A stretch of 64,000 nt of DNA from CALGLS01 sp965222105 (GCA_965222105.1 CBDCTQ010000028.1:74902-138901), one strand, 5' to 3'. Shown: positions 36,930-45,656, numbered from the stretch's first letter. Made by a program: numbers and translations. Notes: a model not told the origin generated them from the letters alone.

Positions 36930-38132
36930 TTGAGCATGTCTTTATTAACCGTCGCGTTTTACGTCTGTTTATTCATCGTCTTTTACACCTATCTGGGGTA
37001 TGGGATGGTGTTGTGGTGTTTGGTACGGTGGCAGAGGTGGCAGCAGGGTGGCGCCTTTTCCGTTGACGACTTACCGGATGAGGCCCTTCCCGAAGTGACT
37101 TTTGTGGTGGCAGCCTACAACGAAGCCGATTATATGCCCGCCAAAATCGAGAATAACCTGGCATTTGACTACCCCCGCGATAAAATCCAGTTTCTTTGGG
37201 TTACCGACGGCTCTTCCGATGCTACCCCCGATATTTTGCGACAATACAATTGGCCGAAAGGCCTCCAAAACCGGGTATTCCATGAAGCAGCCCGAAGGGG
37301 GAAGATAGCAGCGGTGGAGCGGATCATGCCTTTTGTGACGACGCCCATCGTCATCTACACCGATGCCAATACATTTGTCAATGAAAATGCCATTCACAAT
37401 ATCGTACGGCACTATGCCGACCCAACAGTGGGTGGAGTAGCTGGTGAAAAACGCATCTACGTAAAAGGGCAGGACGCAGCCTCTGCCGCAGGCGAAGGTT
37501 TTTACTGGCGCTACGAATCCACCTTGAAACGGTGGGATTCCGAACTGTATTCCGTGGTAGGGGCCGCCGGCGAATTGTTCAGCATTCGCACCGAACTGTT
37601 TGAGCCGGTTCCGCAAGACACCATTATCGAAGATTTTTTTATGACCCTGCGGATCGCAAAGAAAGGTTACCGCATCCGTTACGAACCCGATGCCTTTGCA
37701 GCCGAGACGGCCTCCGCCTCCGTAAAAGAGGAACTGAAGCGAAAGATCCGCATAGCGGCCGGAGGGCTTCAGGCGATTTACCGGTTGTCGCCACTGCTCA
37801 ACATTTTCAAATACGGTTTGCTTAGTTTTCAGTACATTTCGCATCGGGTTTTGCGATGGACATTGGCTCCGTTGGCGCTCCTTGTTTTGCTGGTTGTAAA
37901 TGTGGTGTTGGCTTGGGATGGGGCTCCACTTTATGTGGGATTTCTGGTAGCCCAAATCGCTTTCTATCTGATGGCAGCCATTGGCTATATCCTGGAAAAA
38001 CGGGCGATCAAATTCAAGGCCTTTTTTATTCCCTACTATTTCTGTGTGATGAATTATGCCGTTTATCGGGGATTCTTTCGCATCGTCAATGGACGTCAAT
38101 CTGTGCTCTGGGAACGGGCTCGGCGGGGGTGA
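36930..38132 (+). CDS. Membrane family-2 glycosyltransferase, cellulose-synthase-like
   Basis: A 400-residue GT2 enzyme with one N-terminal membrane segment (about 5-27) and a cytoplasmic GT-A domain (about 50-290): VTFVVAAYNEADYMPAKI, WVTDGSSDATPDI, IYTDANTFVNE with the DxD position, and TIIEDFFMTLRI carrying the catalytic ED. The motif after it is KRKIRIAAGG rather than QxxRW. Two or three membrane segments follow (about 305-385). Such enzymes polymerise or transfer sugars for exported polysaccharide. It is divergent from the rest of the polysaccharide cluster and separated by 872 bp, so it may be regulated apart. Confidence 0.88.
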   Translation: MSMSLLTVAFYVCLFIVFYTYLGYGMVLWCLVRWQRWQQGGAFSVDDLPDEALPEVTFVVAAYNEADYMPAKIENNLAFDYPRDKIQFLWVTDGSSDATPDILRQYNWPKGLQNRVFHEAARRGKIAAVERIMPFVTTPIVIYTDANTFVNENAIHNIVRHYADPTVGGVAGEKRIYVKGQDAASAAGEGFYWRYESTLKRWDSELYSVVGAAGELFSIRTELFEPVPQDTIIEDFFMTLRIAKKGYRIRYEPDAFAAETASASVKEELKRKIRIAAGGLQAIYRLSPLLNIFKYGLLSFQYISHRVLRWTLAPLALLVLLVVNVVLAWDGAPLYVGFLVAQIAFYLMAAIGYILEKRAIKFKAFFIPYYFCVMNYAVYRGFFRIVNGRQSVLWERARRG

Positions 38133-38136
38133 ATGT

Positions 38137-38176
38137 TGTTGATTTGCTGATTTGCTGATTTGTTGATTTGCTGATT
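38137..38176. repeat. Tandem array of five 8-bp units (TGYTGATT)
   Basis: Units start at 38137, 38145, 38153, 38161 and 38169; three read TGCTGATT and two TGTTGATT. The array begins only 5 bases after the glycosyltransferase stop, so it lies in its 3' untranslated region. Confidence 0.85.
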
Positions 38177-38245
38177 CGTGCCGTGAAGGCGAAGCGATAG
38201 CGTAGTCCCCCGTATCAAGTCCGGGGCAGGCTTTCATGGTGCTGA

Positions 38246-38264
38246 TCCCGAAACGAGTTCGGGA
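38246..38264. repeat. Palindrome TCCCGAA-ACGAG-TTCGGGA
   Basis: Seven-base perfect arms around a 5-base loop. It sits next to CAAGTCCGGGGCAGGC, a phrase also seen as a dispersed repeat in Bacteroidota intergenic DNA. Related in style to the CCCGAT...ATCGGG palindromes elsewhere in this window. Confidence 0.65.
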
Positions 38265-38549
38265 CAAGTTCTACCTTCACTTCGTTCCGGCAGACAAGTA
38301 GATTTGTTGATGCATGCGCAGAAGGCGCCGGTCAGGAGACCGAGCGCTGGCATTGGGACGAGCCTGATCTTTGTCTTGAAAATGACCTTTGGCACGGGAC
38401 AGATCGAAGAAATATCCCTTTTTATCGAATAGAGGGGCGAAGGTATTTGAATCGGTGTTATATTGCGTTGTAAATAATTCAAGTACCTAAGTCTGGTTAT
38501 TCAAAATTTCCCGAAAGGGCTCCAATTCATCACCTCAATTTTCTGAAAC

Positions 38550-40115
38550 ATGATTTCTATCAAAAATCTAAGCTGCTTATTAGTAGTTGTATTGCTGCTG
38601 GTCAGCAGTTGTTCTAACAATCAACTCCCGGATGACGCACTCCGACAAGTACCCGACCATGTAAGCTCCGTCACGGCCTTCAACATGGATAATTTGCTGC
38701 AAAAGGCAGACCTCGAATACATCCAAAGCCTCGACTTTTACAAAGACGGCATGGCCAAACTCCAGGAGGAGCAGCCCGAGTTGGCTGCCATTATGAACAA
38801 CCCCTTCCTCTCCGGGGTCGACCTGACGAAAAATGCCTACGTGGTCATGGAGCTGGACAAGGAAATGCCCGACAAAGCCCAGTTTGGCGGATTGGTTTTT
38901 TCTATAAAGGATCCGGTCAAATTTTCAGGCCTGCTCCAAAAGGTTGCCCAAAAAGACGCGACCCAACGAACGGATTTCAAGTTTGTGCAAAACAGAGAGG
39001 TGCTAATCGCCTGGAACGACGAGTTTGGAATAGTGGGGGGCGGCTCGAAAGACATGGACCTGGAGGCTTTCGTTCAACCCTATTTCGACGCGGAACGTAA
39101 AACTCCTGTTACAGACAATGCCGACCTGGCCAAATGCCTGGGTAAAGAGTACGACATCGCTGCCTGGCTCAACTCCAATGTCCTTTCGGAAAATGAGCAG
39201 TTGGCAACAGCCGCAAAATATGTGGGCATTAGCAAAGAAGCACTGAAAGAAAATTATTTCCACTCCTTTTTGAATTTTGAAGAGGGCTACATCGAAGGTA
39301 ATTCCAAACATTATCTGAAAAAGGAATTGACCAATGACCTCAAACTTTTTTTCAAAAAAGGCGTGTCGAAAGACCTGGCTAAATACATCCCCGGCGACAA
39401 CCTCGGCATGGTACTCGGCGGAGCCATCGACCCCAAGGGGATCTACCAGGTGATCAGCGAAAAAACGGGAGGCACCTCCACCGTCAACATCGCACTGAAA
39501 AAATACGGCTTTACCTCCAAAGACCTCACCAATGCCTTTAGTGGTGACGTGGCAGTGGCCGTCTATCCTCAAAAAGATCAGCCACCCGTTGGACTGATGA
39601 CGGCCTCGATCGGCGACCGAAAATTGTTCGACAAATTCGTCGACCTGGCCACTGAATTTGAAGTGCTCCTTCCCCAGGGCGATGGATTGTATCGCGTACA
39701 GGATGCTCCGTTCGATGATGGACAATCGAATTTGCTGATCACAGATGAAGTATTTTTTGTGTCCAACAATCTGGCCCTTTTGGAAAAAATAAAATCAGGA
39801 GGCTATGCCCCGGCCGAGCGCGTGTCGAACGATGTGTTCAGCACCCTTTCGGGAAATTCCATGGGCGGATACATCGACTTCAATGCCATTAAAGACCTCG
39901 CAGGCCGCATCGATGAGATGCCTTTTGAAACTGCCCGGATAAACGCCGGCCTGACCTCTTCTTCCCTGAAAATGGAGATGAAGAACAAGGAGGTCAACAG
40001 CCTGAAGGCCTTGTTTGGCCTGCTCAATGAGATGTACCTGAAGGATAAGGCGCAACAGGAAAAACGCGAAGAGGCCAGGGAGGAAACAGAAGTACCCGCC
40101 CCTCAGGAGATTTGA
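38550..40115 (+). CDS. DUF4836-like lipoprotein
   Basis: A 521-residue lipoprotein: hydrophobic signal ending LLVSSC with the lipidated Cys at about 21. After a short linker the protein begins VPDHVSSVTAFNMDNLLQKADLEY, the pattern of DUF4836 proteins, which are widespread in Bacteroidota and have no known function. Several SGL-, GD-rich strands recur (DPVKFSGLLQKVAQKDA, DRKLFDKFVDLATEFEVL), suggesting two similar halves. The last 25 residues are Lys/Glu-rich and probably disordered. It is likely anchored in the outer or inner membrane facing the periplasm. A terminator follows 200 bp downstream. Confidence 0.75.
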   Translation: MISIKNLSCLLVVVLLLVSSCSNNQLPDDALRQVPDHVSSVTAFNMDNLLQKADLEYIQSLDFYKDGMAKLQEEQPELAAIMNNPFLSGVDLTKNAYVVMELDKEMPDKAQFGGLVFSIKDPVKFSGLLQKVAQKDATQRTDFKFVQNREVLIAWNDEFGIVGGGSKDMDLEAFVQPYFDAERKTPVTDNADLAKCLGKEYDIAAWLNSNVLSENEQLATAAKYVGISKEALKENYFHSFLNFEEGYIEGNSKHYLKKELTNDLKLFFKKGVSKDLAKYIPGDNLGMVLGGAIDPKGIYQVISEKTGGTSTVNIALKKYGFTSKDLTNAFSGDVAVAVYPQKDQPPVGLMTASIGDRKLFDKFVDLATEFEVLLPQGDGLYRVQDAPFDDGQSNLLITDEVFFVSNNLALLEKIKSGGYAPAERVSNDVFSTLSGNSMGGYIDFNAIKDLAGRIDEMPFETARINAGLTSSSLKMEMKNKEVNSLKALFGLLNEMYLKDKAQQEKREEAREETEVPAPQEI

Positions 40116-40314
40116 TGGTCGGCTGATGAGCTTTTGTGGTTTCTGCACGCTAAGTAATGCTCAAAAAATAACTTCCTCGTTTATGGCTGCCTCTTTTGGC
40201 ACTGCACTTCGTTAAAAAGCCTCGCCGATGCTAAGGCATCGCCTACGTTTTTCGCCTCGTTCAGCACCAAAATAGTCTACCCAAAATCGGGAATTTATTT
40301 ATTACGCATTACTA

Positions 40315-40352
40315 AACTTTCCAGGTTTTTTGAAACCTGGAAAGTTTTTTTT
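40315..40352 (+). terminator. Rho-independent terminator
   Basis: AACTTTCCAGGTTT (40315-40328) pairs perfectly with AAACCTGGAAAGTT (40333-40346) around a TTTG loop and runs into eight Ts. The T-run overlaps the stop codon of the opposing gene at 40351, so the two convergent transcripts share this end. Confidence 0.88.
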
Positions 40353-41679
40353 ATCGGGCTACAACAAATGATCGAAAAGCACAGTTGCCTCCCTGGCATA
40401 TACCCATCGTATAGCCGCCGTTTGAATATCCTTGAAGGTCGAGTGATTTTTGACGATCGCCACCGAGCCATTTTTCAGAGTGTATCATCTGTCCGTGGGC
40501 ATTGTATATACTGAGTTGGCCTGGGTCGGAAATTTTTTCATCCAGAAAGATTACCAGGCGGTGTTGGCTGGGATTGGGCGCAATGTGGAAGGAAAAGGAT
40601 TCTGCCGCCGGGTTGAGGGTATTGGTGGCGATTTGGTAAGTCCGGAAGATTCGGCGTCTGTTTTTCCAATCATTGATATTGTCATCCCATCTTAGCCAAT
40701 GCTCAAAGATTAGGTTAGAACGGGTATCATACCCATAGTAATAATAGTATTGATTAACCCAGATGGAATCATCCCAGTTCTGATATTGGGAATATGTAGT
40801 GTTATTTTCGCTATCGAAGCCGAAGTTCCGTCGGTTATCAGAAATCCATTCACCTTCGTTCCATTCTTGTCTCAACCGCAAGGTCAGGTTATTATTTTCA
40901 TCGTACGAGTATTCATATTTTGAGATGTTTTCCCAATTAGTACCTTCCAATTTTTGATTTAACTCCGATATTAAATTACTGTTCTCATCGTATTGATACT
41001 GTTTTCTGCCTGTATTTGTCCAATCGGTGCCATCCCAATACAGATTTAACTGTAAAACTCTGTTTTCATTACTGTCGTACTCAAACTGAAGCAGGTAATC
41101 ATTTTGCCAATTGGCTCCATCCCATTCCTGAAATAACTGAGATGTCCTATTATCGTCCACATCATATTCATTTATATATTTACATTCGTTGTTCCAATTG
41201 GTCCCGTTCCAATTTTGGAATAAATCCACCGTCAAATTATTGTTTACATCGTATTGAAATAGACCCCGGTATAAATCGAACCATTCGGTTCCATCCCATT
41301 CTTGAGACAAGGAATGAGTACGATTTTGGTTTCCATCGTATTCATATAATGATCTTGATTGATTGTACCAAGTTGTACCAGACAATTCTTTTCTAAGAAT
41401 CTCAACTAATAAGTTTTCATTATTGTAAATATATTTCGAGGAGTCTCTGATGGTCCAACTACCACCAAACCAAATGTCATATTTTGCTCCAATTAAAAGA
41501 TCATCGCCACCTCTGAGATTGACTTTTGGTGAGTCAAATTTGATGGGTATGGAATCCAGTTCTGTAAAGCCAAGGGGTTCGGGTTGCAGATAATCGTCTC
41601 CGAAATGTTGCGATGACAATGAAATGGGGCTTAATATTGCTATCAAGAGTAGAGATAAGTAGATGATATTATTTTTCAT
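40351..41679 (-). CDS. Secreted T9SS protein built of ~29-residue YD/W repeats
   Basis: About 442 residues from the ATG whose first base is 41679 (MKNNIIYLSLLLIAIL), chosen because it opens directly with a signal peptide; an in-frame ATG six codons earlier is less likely. The middle (about 105-355) is eight or nine tandem repeats of about 29 residues following the pattern YDxNNNLxxxLxQxWxGTxWxN. A T9SS type A sorting domain ends the protein (FSFHIAPNPSQHRLVIFL, LSIYNAHGQMIHSEKW). It is probably a cell-surface or released repeat protein; the repeats resemble YD-type carbohydrate-binding repeats only loosely. No enzyme motif is seen. Confidence 0.82.
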   Translation of the reverse strand: MKNNIIYLSLLLIAILSPISLSSQHFGDDYLQPEPLGFTELDSIPIKFDSPKVNLRGGDDLLIGAKYDIWFGGSWTIRDSSKYIYNNENLLVEILRKELSGTTWYNQSRSLYEYDGNQNRTHSLSQEWDGTEWFDLYRGLFQYDVNNNLTVDLFQNWNGTNWNNECKYINEYDVDDNRTSQLFQEWDGANWQNDYLLQFEYDSNENRVLQLNLYWDGTDWTNTGRKQYQYDENSNLISELNQKLEGTNWENISKYEYSYDENNNLTLRLRQEWNEGEWISDNRRNFGFDSENNTTYSQYQNWDDSIWVNQYYYYYGYDTRSNLIFEHWLRWDDNINDWKNRRRIFRTYQIATNTLNPAAESFSFHIAPNPSQHRLVIFLDEKISDPGQLSIYNAHGQMIHSEKWLGGDRQKSLDLQGYSNGGYTMGICQGGNCAFRSFVVAR

Positions 41680-41813
41680 ATTAGAATGGCTTGCCAAATG
41701 TCGACGGATTTATGTGTGTAAAGATATGATTTTGCGGGCACAAAACCTGGAAAGCTCCGGTGAAATACATCCCTGTAATTTTGCGTTTGTCCGTTATCAG
41801 ACCCGTTTTCCGC

Positions 41814-41830
41814 AAAACGGCATTTTCATA
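41814..41830 (+). repeat. Left inverted repeat of the ISAs1 element
   Basis: AAAACGGCATTTTCATA, a 17-bp exact inverse of 43067-43083. The outermost one or two bases overlap the target duplication. Confidence 0.88.
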
Positions 41831-41898
41831 AAAAAAAAGAAAGAGAAAAAAACTGCATAGCTTAGCGGAATAATCAAAACACCCACTAAAAAAATGCT

Positions 41899-43071
41899 AT
41901 GCAGCAAGAAAAATCGTATAAAAGTTACTTTACAGACTTATTAGAAAACCTAAGCGACCCACGAGATAATAGAGGAAAACGTCACAATTTAGGTTTTATT
42001 TGTGTCTGTGTGATACTAGCAATAATGAATGGTCGGCTATACCCCACGGCTATACAAAGGTATATAAAAAATCGACACGAGGAATTATGCGAACAACTAG
42101 GGCACGAGAGCGAAAAAGCAATATCGCTAAGCCAGTTACTTCGCCTGTTACGCATAGTAAACTGGGAAGAATGGAATGAAATTAACCTAAATCATTTCAA
42201 CAAGACAGTTACTTTTTCAGCTACACAAGCGGCTGAACACTGGAAAAGCGTAGATGGAAAAGAGTTAAGAGGAAGCATAGAGGAAGGAAAAACAAGAGGC
42301 TTGAATGTTGTTCGTGCAATCGGACATGAGGATAAAATCGTACTAGCTCAGCGGTACTATGATGGTAGCAAGGAAAGCGAAAAGCTAGAAGTTCGCCAAA
42401 TGGCAAAAGAGGAACTTAAAGGAGACTCCATCACCGCTGACGCCCTACATTGTGAACCGGAATTATTGAATATAATAGAAGCTAATGCAGGGAAATACAT
42501 TGTACAAACTAAAGATAATCAGAAACTTATGCGTGAAGAGTTAGAAGCAGCAAGCAGGTATTTGCCGATGCAAGGTAGCTATACTACTCATGATAAAGGC
42601 CACGGTAGAGTAGAAAGTAGAACCTATCAGTCCTATGATTTACGACATCCCCTATTTGAGGATTGCTTAGATGAGCGTTGGCAAAATGCAGGTATTCGTA
42701 GTTTAGTCGTCTGCCATCGTAAATTTACAATACTAAAAACAGGTGAACTACAAGAGCAAACTTCTTGGTATCTGAGCAACGATAGCCATGTAGAGCATGA
42801 TGACCAAAATTTAAAAACCATTGAGTGGGGCAATGCCATTCGAGCACACTGGGGAATTGAAAGTGACCACTATGTTCGAGATGTTACTTTGAAGGAAGAT
42901 TTTCTAAAAATCAAACAACATCAAATTCAACAAATCATGAGCATTTGTATCTCTGCTGCTGTTATGCTGTTTAGACAATTGAATGTCACAAATATTCAAG
43001 CAGCAACTGAAACTTTTTCTGATAACCCTAGCCCTGTTTTTGACCAATTAAGGGCTATCAAGTTTTTATGA
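41899..43071 (+). CDS. ISAs1-family transposase
   Basis: A 390-residue DDE transposase. An N-terminal segment (SYFTDLLENLSDPRDNRGKRHNLGFI) is typical of the ISAs1/H-repeat family. The catalytic residues are Asp119 (SVDGKELRGS), Asp181 (ITADALHC) and Glu321 in HWGIESDHYVRDV. All three motifs are intact and the frame is unbroken, so the element could still be active. The codon use is more A+T-rich than that of neighbouring genes, which fits a transferred element. Its stop codon (43069-43071) lies within the right inverted repeat. Confidence 0.95.
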   Translation: MQQEKSYKSYFTDLLENLSDPRDNRGKRHNLGFICVCVILAIMNGRLYPTAIQRYIKNRHEELCEQLGHESEKAISLSQLLRLLRIVNWEEWNEINLNHFNKTVTFSATQAAEHWKSVDGKELRGSIEEGKTRGLNVVRAIGHEDKIVLAQRYYDGSKESEKLEVRQMAKEELKGDSITADALHCEPELLNIIEANAGKYIVQTKDNQKLMREELEAASRYLPMQGSYTTHDKGHGRVESRTYQSYDLRHPLFEDCLDERWQNAGIRSLVVCHRKFTILKTGELQEQTSWYLSNDSHVEHDDQNLKTIEWGNAIRAHWGIESDHYVRDVTLKEDFLKIKQHQIQQIMSICISAAVMLFRQLNVTNIQAATETFSDNPSPVFDQLRAIKFL

Positions 43072-43083
43072 AAATGCCGTTTT
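43067..43083 (-). repeat. Right inverted repeat of the ISAs1 element
   Basis: TATGAAAATGCCGTTTT, the exact inverse of the left end; it contains the transposase stop codon. Confidence 0.88.
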
Positions 43084-43121
43084 TTCCGCAAAGGAGAATA
43101 GCCTCCTTTTCAAAAAAAGGT

Positions 43122-43129
43122 TATATTTG
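43122..43129 (+). promoter_or_regulatory. TAnnTTTG -7 box of the LVIVD lipoprotein gene
   Basis: TATATTTG, about 39 bases before the start codon and 40 bases past the end of the insertion sequence. The insertion therefore left this promoter in place; a hairpin AAAGGAG/CTCCTTT lies just upstream at about 43091-43110. Confidence 0.55.
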
Positions 43130-43167
43130 TCTGTGTCTACTTTTCAATACATCAAAACGCCTTTATT

Positions 43168-44442
43168 ATGAAGCAAATTACGCTGTTATTATTCGCCGGA
43201 CTGTTTGCCGGACTGTTTTACTCCTGCAATAAAGACAAGGGGACCGCCACCATCACCTATCAGGAGGCCACGGCCATCTACGGTGATCTGGAAGAGGTGC
43301 GCCAGCAACCTTTAAATGTGGCCACCCGCCCTATTGACAATCCCGGAAAAGTGTTTGTGGGGGCTGATTTCATCCTGTTGGGAGAAGAAGAACAAGGTGT
43401 ACACGTAATCGATAACTCGGACATCAATAATCCACAATTTGTCAATTTCATAGAGATTCCGGGCAACCGGGAGTTTTTTGTAGAAGGCGATTATTTATAT
43501 GCAGAAAGCTATTACGATTTGATGAAAATCGATGTCAGCGACCTGAATAATGTCCAGTTGGCAGGCCGGGCCAACAACCTGTTTCAGGAGCCCCTGACCA
43601 ACGATAAGGGAGAAACCCTCCTCGGATTTTCTTACAAAGAGGTGACCCGCGAAGTGGACATCGACAGCGACCTGTATACCCAGATTCTGGCCGACCAATA
43701 TGTGTACCTCGACTTTGCGAAAAACATCATTCCCAAATCGGCCGTGCCTTCTTCTTTTGCCGGCAACAGCAACCAGCAAAGCGGCACCGTCAACCGGATC
43801 ACTTACAGCCAGGATCACGTATACGTCATCAACTTCAACCAAATGGCCATCGTCGACAACCGAAATGGCGATTTTACGCAAGTGGCCTCCCCTACCCAAC
43901 TGGACTTCCCGGATGATATGGAAACCATTTTCCCCTACGAAGACAAACTCTTTGTGGGTTCCCGCTCGGCGATGAATATCTACGACGCCGCCAGTCCGCG
44001 CCAACCCACCGACCTGTATCAATTCGATCATGCCACTTCCTGCGACCCGGTTTATCCGGTCGACGACGTGGCTTACATTACCTTGCGTACGGGCGATTTT
44101 TCGGAATGTCCCGGTCATACCAACGCCCTGGTAGTACTCGACATTGAGAATTTGAACTCCCCAAGCGAAGTGGAAGAAATCTCGATGAGAAGCCCGTATG
44201 GTATGAGTTTGTACAACGACCTGTTGTTTGTAGGTGAAGGCGAAAACGGCTTGAGCGTATTCGATGCCTCTGACCGCAAAGACCCCGATCTGGTGAAAAA
44301 ATTTGATGATATTGCCGCTTTCGACATCATCCCCCACCCTGCCCATCAGGGGTTGATACTGATCGCAGGGCCGGATGGGCTTTCGCAGTTTACGATGGAT
44401 GGCGCTATGGAGCTTTCGCTGAATAGTCAGATTGATTATTAG
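43168..44442 (+). CDS. LVIVD-repeat beta-propeller lipoprotein
   Basis: A 424-residue lipoprotein: signal LLLFAGLFAGLFYSC with lipidated Cys at about 20. The rest is a propeller of LVIVD-like blades, seen as GVHVIDNSDINNPQFVNFIEI, LMKIDVSDLNNVQLAGR, AMNIYDAASPRQPTDLYQF, ALVVLDIENLNSPSEVEEI and GLSVFDASDRKDPDLVKKF. Such repeats occur in surface-exposed proteins of Bacteroidota; no enzyme activity is known. The next gene starts 21 bp after the stop, so the two are probably co-transcribed. Confidence 0.83.
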   Translation: MKQITLLLFAGLFAGLFYSCNKDKGTATITYQEATAIYGDLEEVRQQPLNVATRPIDNPGKVFVGADFILLGEEEQGVHVIDNSDINNPQFVNFIEIPGNREFFVEGDYLYAESYYDLMKIDVSDLNNVQLAGRANNLFQEPLTNDKGETLLGFSYKEVTREVDIDSDLYTQILADQYVYLDFAKNIIPKSAVPSSFAGNSNQQSGTVNRITYSQDHVYVINFNQMAIVDNRNGDFTQVASPTQLDFPDDMETIFPYEDKLFVGSRSAMNIYDAASPRQPTDLYQFDHATSCDPVYPVDDVAYITLRTGDFSECPGHTNALVVLDIENLNSPSEVEEISMRSPYGMSLYNDLLFVGEGENGLSVFDASDRKDPDLVKKFDDIAAFDIIPHPAHQGLILIAGPDGLSQFTMDGAMELSLNSQIDY

Positions 44443-44463
44443 TGACTCTGATCCGATCAGCAA

Positions 44464-45249
44464 ATGATGACCACCATTTTGAATAGAAAATCATTATTGA
44501 TATGGGTGGCGTTGTTCTATATAGGGTACAATGGCTTCGGACAATCGGGTTCCGGAGCCATTGTGTATTGTAAGGACGGCTCCATTTACAAGGGAGAGAT
44601 AACGGCGGAAAGCGATCAGACGCTGAGTCTGGTGATTTTCACGTTGGATACCCTTGAGTTGCAGAAATTCATGATACGTCGGATAAAGCGGGCGGAGGAT
44701 AACCTGCTGTTGCCGGATGGGCGGACACATCCTACGAAGGGATTGTTTTTTAGCGCCAAGCTGGGGCTCAACCTAGGGAGTGCTTTCAGTGCGGAAGACC
44801 TGCCTTCCGTCCATATGGAGCTGATGATGGGTCACCGCCTAAACCGGCGGTGGACGGTGGCTGGCGGGCTGGGCGCCGAAAATAATTCTATCGATGTGGG
44901 GGGATTTGTGGTGGAGACGGAGTTTGTATCGTTTTTTGGCTATGGCCGATATTATATTACCAATTCCCGGAGGCGGCTGTTCACCTATGGTCGTGTGGGG
45001 TATGGCTTTGGGGAAAAGGAGGACAACACGGACCGGATCACGCAGTCGGGTGGCTGGAATGGACAAATCGGCGCAGGGTTCCACTTTCCGTCGCGTAGGA
45101 GTACGACGTTTGTGATCTCGCTGGGCTATTATGTCCAGATGACGAATGGGACGGAGATATTCCTCGACAGTATGGGTAGTGAGGTGCTGGTGGACTATGA
45201 CGTATTTATACAACGCCCTTTGCTGAAGGTGGGGGTGGAATTTTGGTAA
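44464..45249 (+). CDS. Predicted outer membrane beta-barrel protein
   Basis: A 261-residue protein of no named family. A signal peptide (about 1-27, ending YNGFGQ) is followed by a short SH3-like strand domain (IVYCKDGSIYKGEITAESD to MIRRIKRAEDN), a pattern common at the start of Bacteroidota outer membrane proteins, and then about eight amphipathic strands with many Gly and aromatic residues (FFSAKLGLNLGSAF, RRWTVAGGLGAENNS, SFFGYGRYYITN). The last residue is Trp in a VGVEFW strand, as expected for a barrel end. It is probably translated together with the LVIVD lipoprotein gene. Confidence 0.72.
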   Translation: MMTTILNRKSLLIWVALFYIGYNGFGQSGSGAIVYCKDGSIYKGEITAESDQTLSLVIFTLDTLELQKFMIRRIKRAEDNLLLPDGRTHPTKGLFFSAKLGLNLGSAFSAEDLPSVHMELMMGHRLNRRWTVAGGLGAENNSIDVGGFVVETEFVSFFGYGRYYITNSRRRLFTYGRVGYGFGEKEDNTDRITQSGGWNGQIGAGFHFPSRRSTTFVISLGYYVQMTNGTEIFLDSMGSEVLVDYDVFIQRPLLKVGVEFW

Positions 45250-45322
45250 TTAGGGGTAGTGTTTCCTTTTGTTTTTTTTCAAAAAAATGGAACTATACTT
45301 GCCTGTTATACCTTGAATGTGT

Positions 45323-45330
45323 TATATTTG
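45323..45330 (+). promoter_or_regulatory. TAnnTTTG -7 box of the tRNA locus
   Basis: TATATTTG, about 170 bases before the intact tRNA-Gly and 24 bases before the first 5'-half copy. A TTG lies upstream near 45312. The predicted transcript would carry both tRNA-fragment copies in its leader. Confidence 0.5.
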
Positions 45331-45353
45331 CGTCGCTTTATGAAAATTTTCTT

Positions 45354-45502
45354 GCGGAAGTAGCTTCCCGATTGTTATCGGGAGTAGAGCACGATATAAA
45401 TTTTTATTTTTTTATAAAAAATTTCCTTGCGGAAGTAGCTTCCCGATTGTTATCGGGAGTAGAGCACGATAATAAATTTTTATTTTTTGTAAAAATTTCC
45501 TT
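45354..45502 (+). repeat. Two tandem 5'-half copies of tRNA-Gly, each with an inserted palindrome
   Basis: Units begin at 45354 and 45429, in register with the intact gene at 45503 (spacing 75 and 74 bp). Each begins GCGGAAGTAGCT, identical to the first 12 bases of the tRNA; then TCCCGATTGTTATCGGGA replaces the six D-loop bases CAGCTG; then GTAGAGCACGA rejoins the tRNA as far as the anticodon stem. The 3' half is missing and is replaced by an A+T-rich run ending in TTTCCTT, which also precedes the intact gene. These are not functional tRNAs. Confidence 0.92.
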
Positions 45503-45578
<76 letters not shown>

Positions 45579-45656
45579 ATTTTTTTAGTAGGAAAACTAT
45601 TTTTGACTTTTTACCTTACAGTGGCTGATTGGTCGCGCCTACCTAACGGCAGGCAG

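Larger units (their letters stand above)
38133..38549. other. Intergenic region with two repeat types
   Basis: 417 bp between two plus-strand genes. It starts with an 8-bp tandem array and continues with G+C-rich dispersed-repeat material (CCCGTATCAAGTCCGGGG, then a palindrome at 38246-38264). The last 150 bp contain the promoter region of the DUF4836-type gene, where TTATATTGCG near 38459 only loosely resembles a -7 box. No gene is seen. Confidence 0.55.
41806..43092 (+). mobile_element. Intact ISAs1-family insertion sequence with target duplication
   Basis: The element itself is about 41816-43081. Its ends carry matching inverted repeats: AAAACGGCATTTTCATA at 41814-41830 and its exact complement at 43067-43083. 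A 10-11 bp direct repeat TTTTCCGCAA(A) flanks it at 41806-41816 and 43082-43092, within the 8-10 bp range known for this family once the shared bases at the junction are discounted. It carries one transposase gene whose stop codon lies inside the right inverted repeat. It inserted between two genes without breaking either. Confidence 0.88.

Noticed and set aside
45354..45395. Upstream tRNA-Gly units as real tRNA genes
   Set aside because: They lack the anticodon loop, T arm and 3' acceptor strand, so no cloverleaf is possible.
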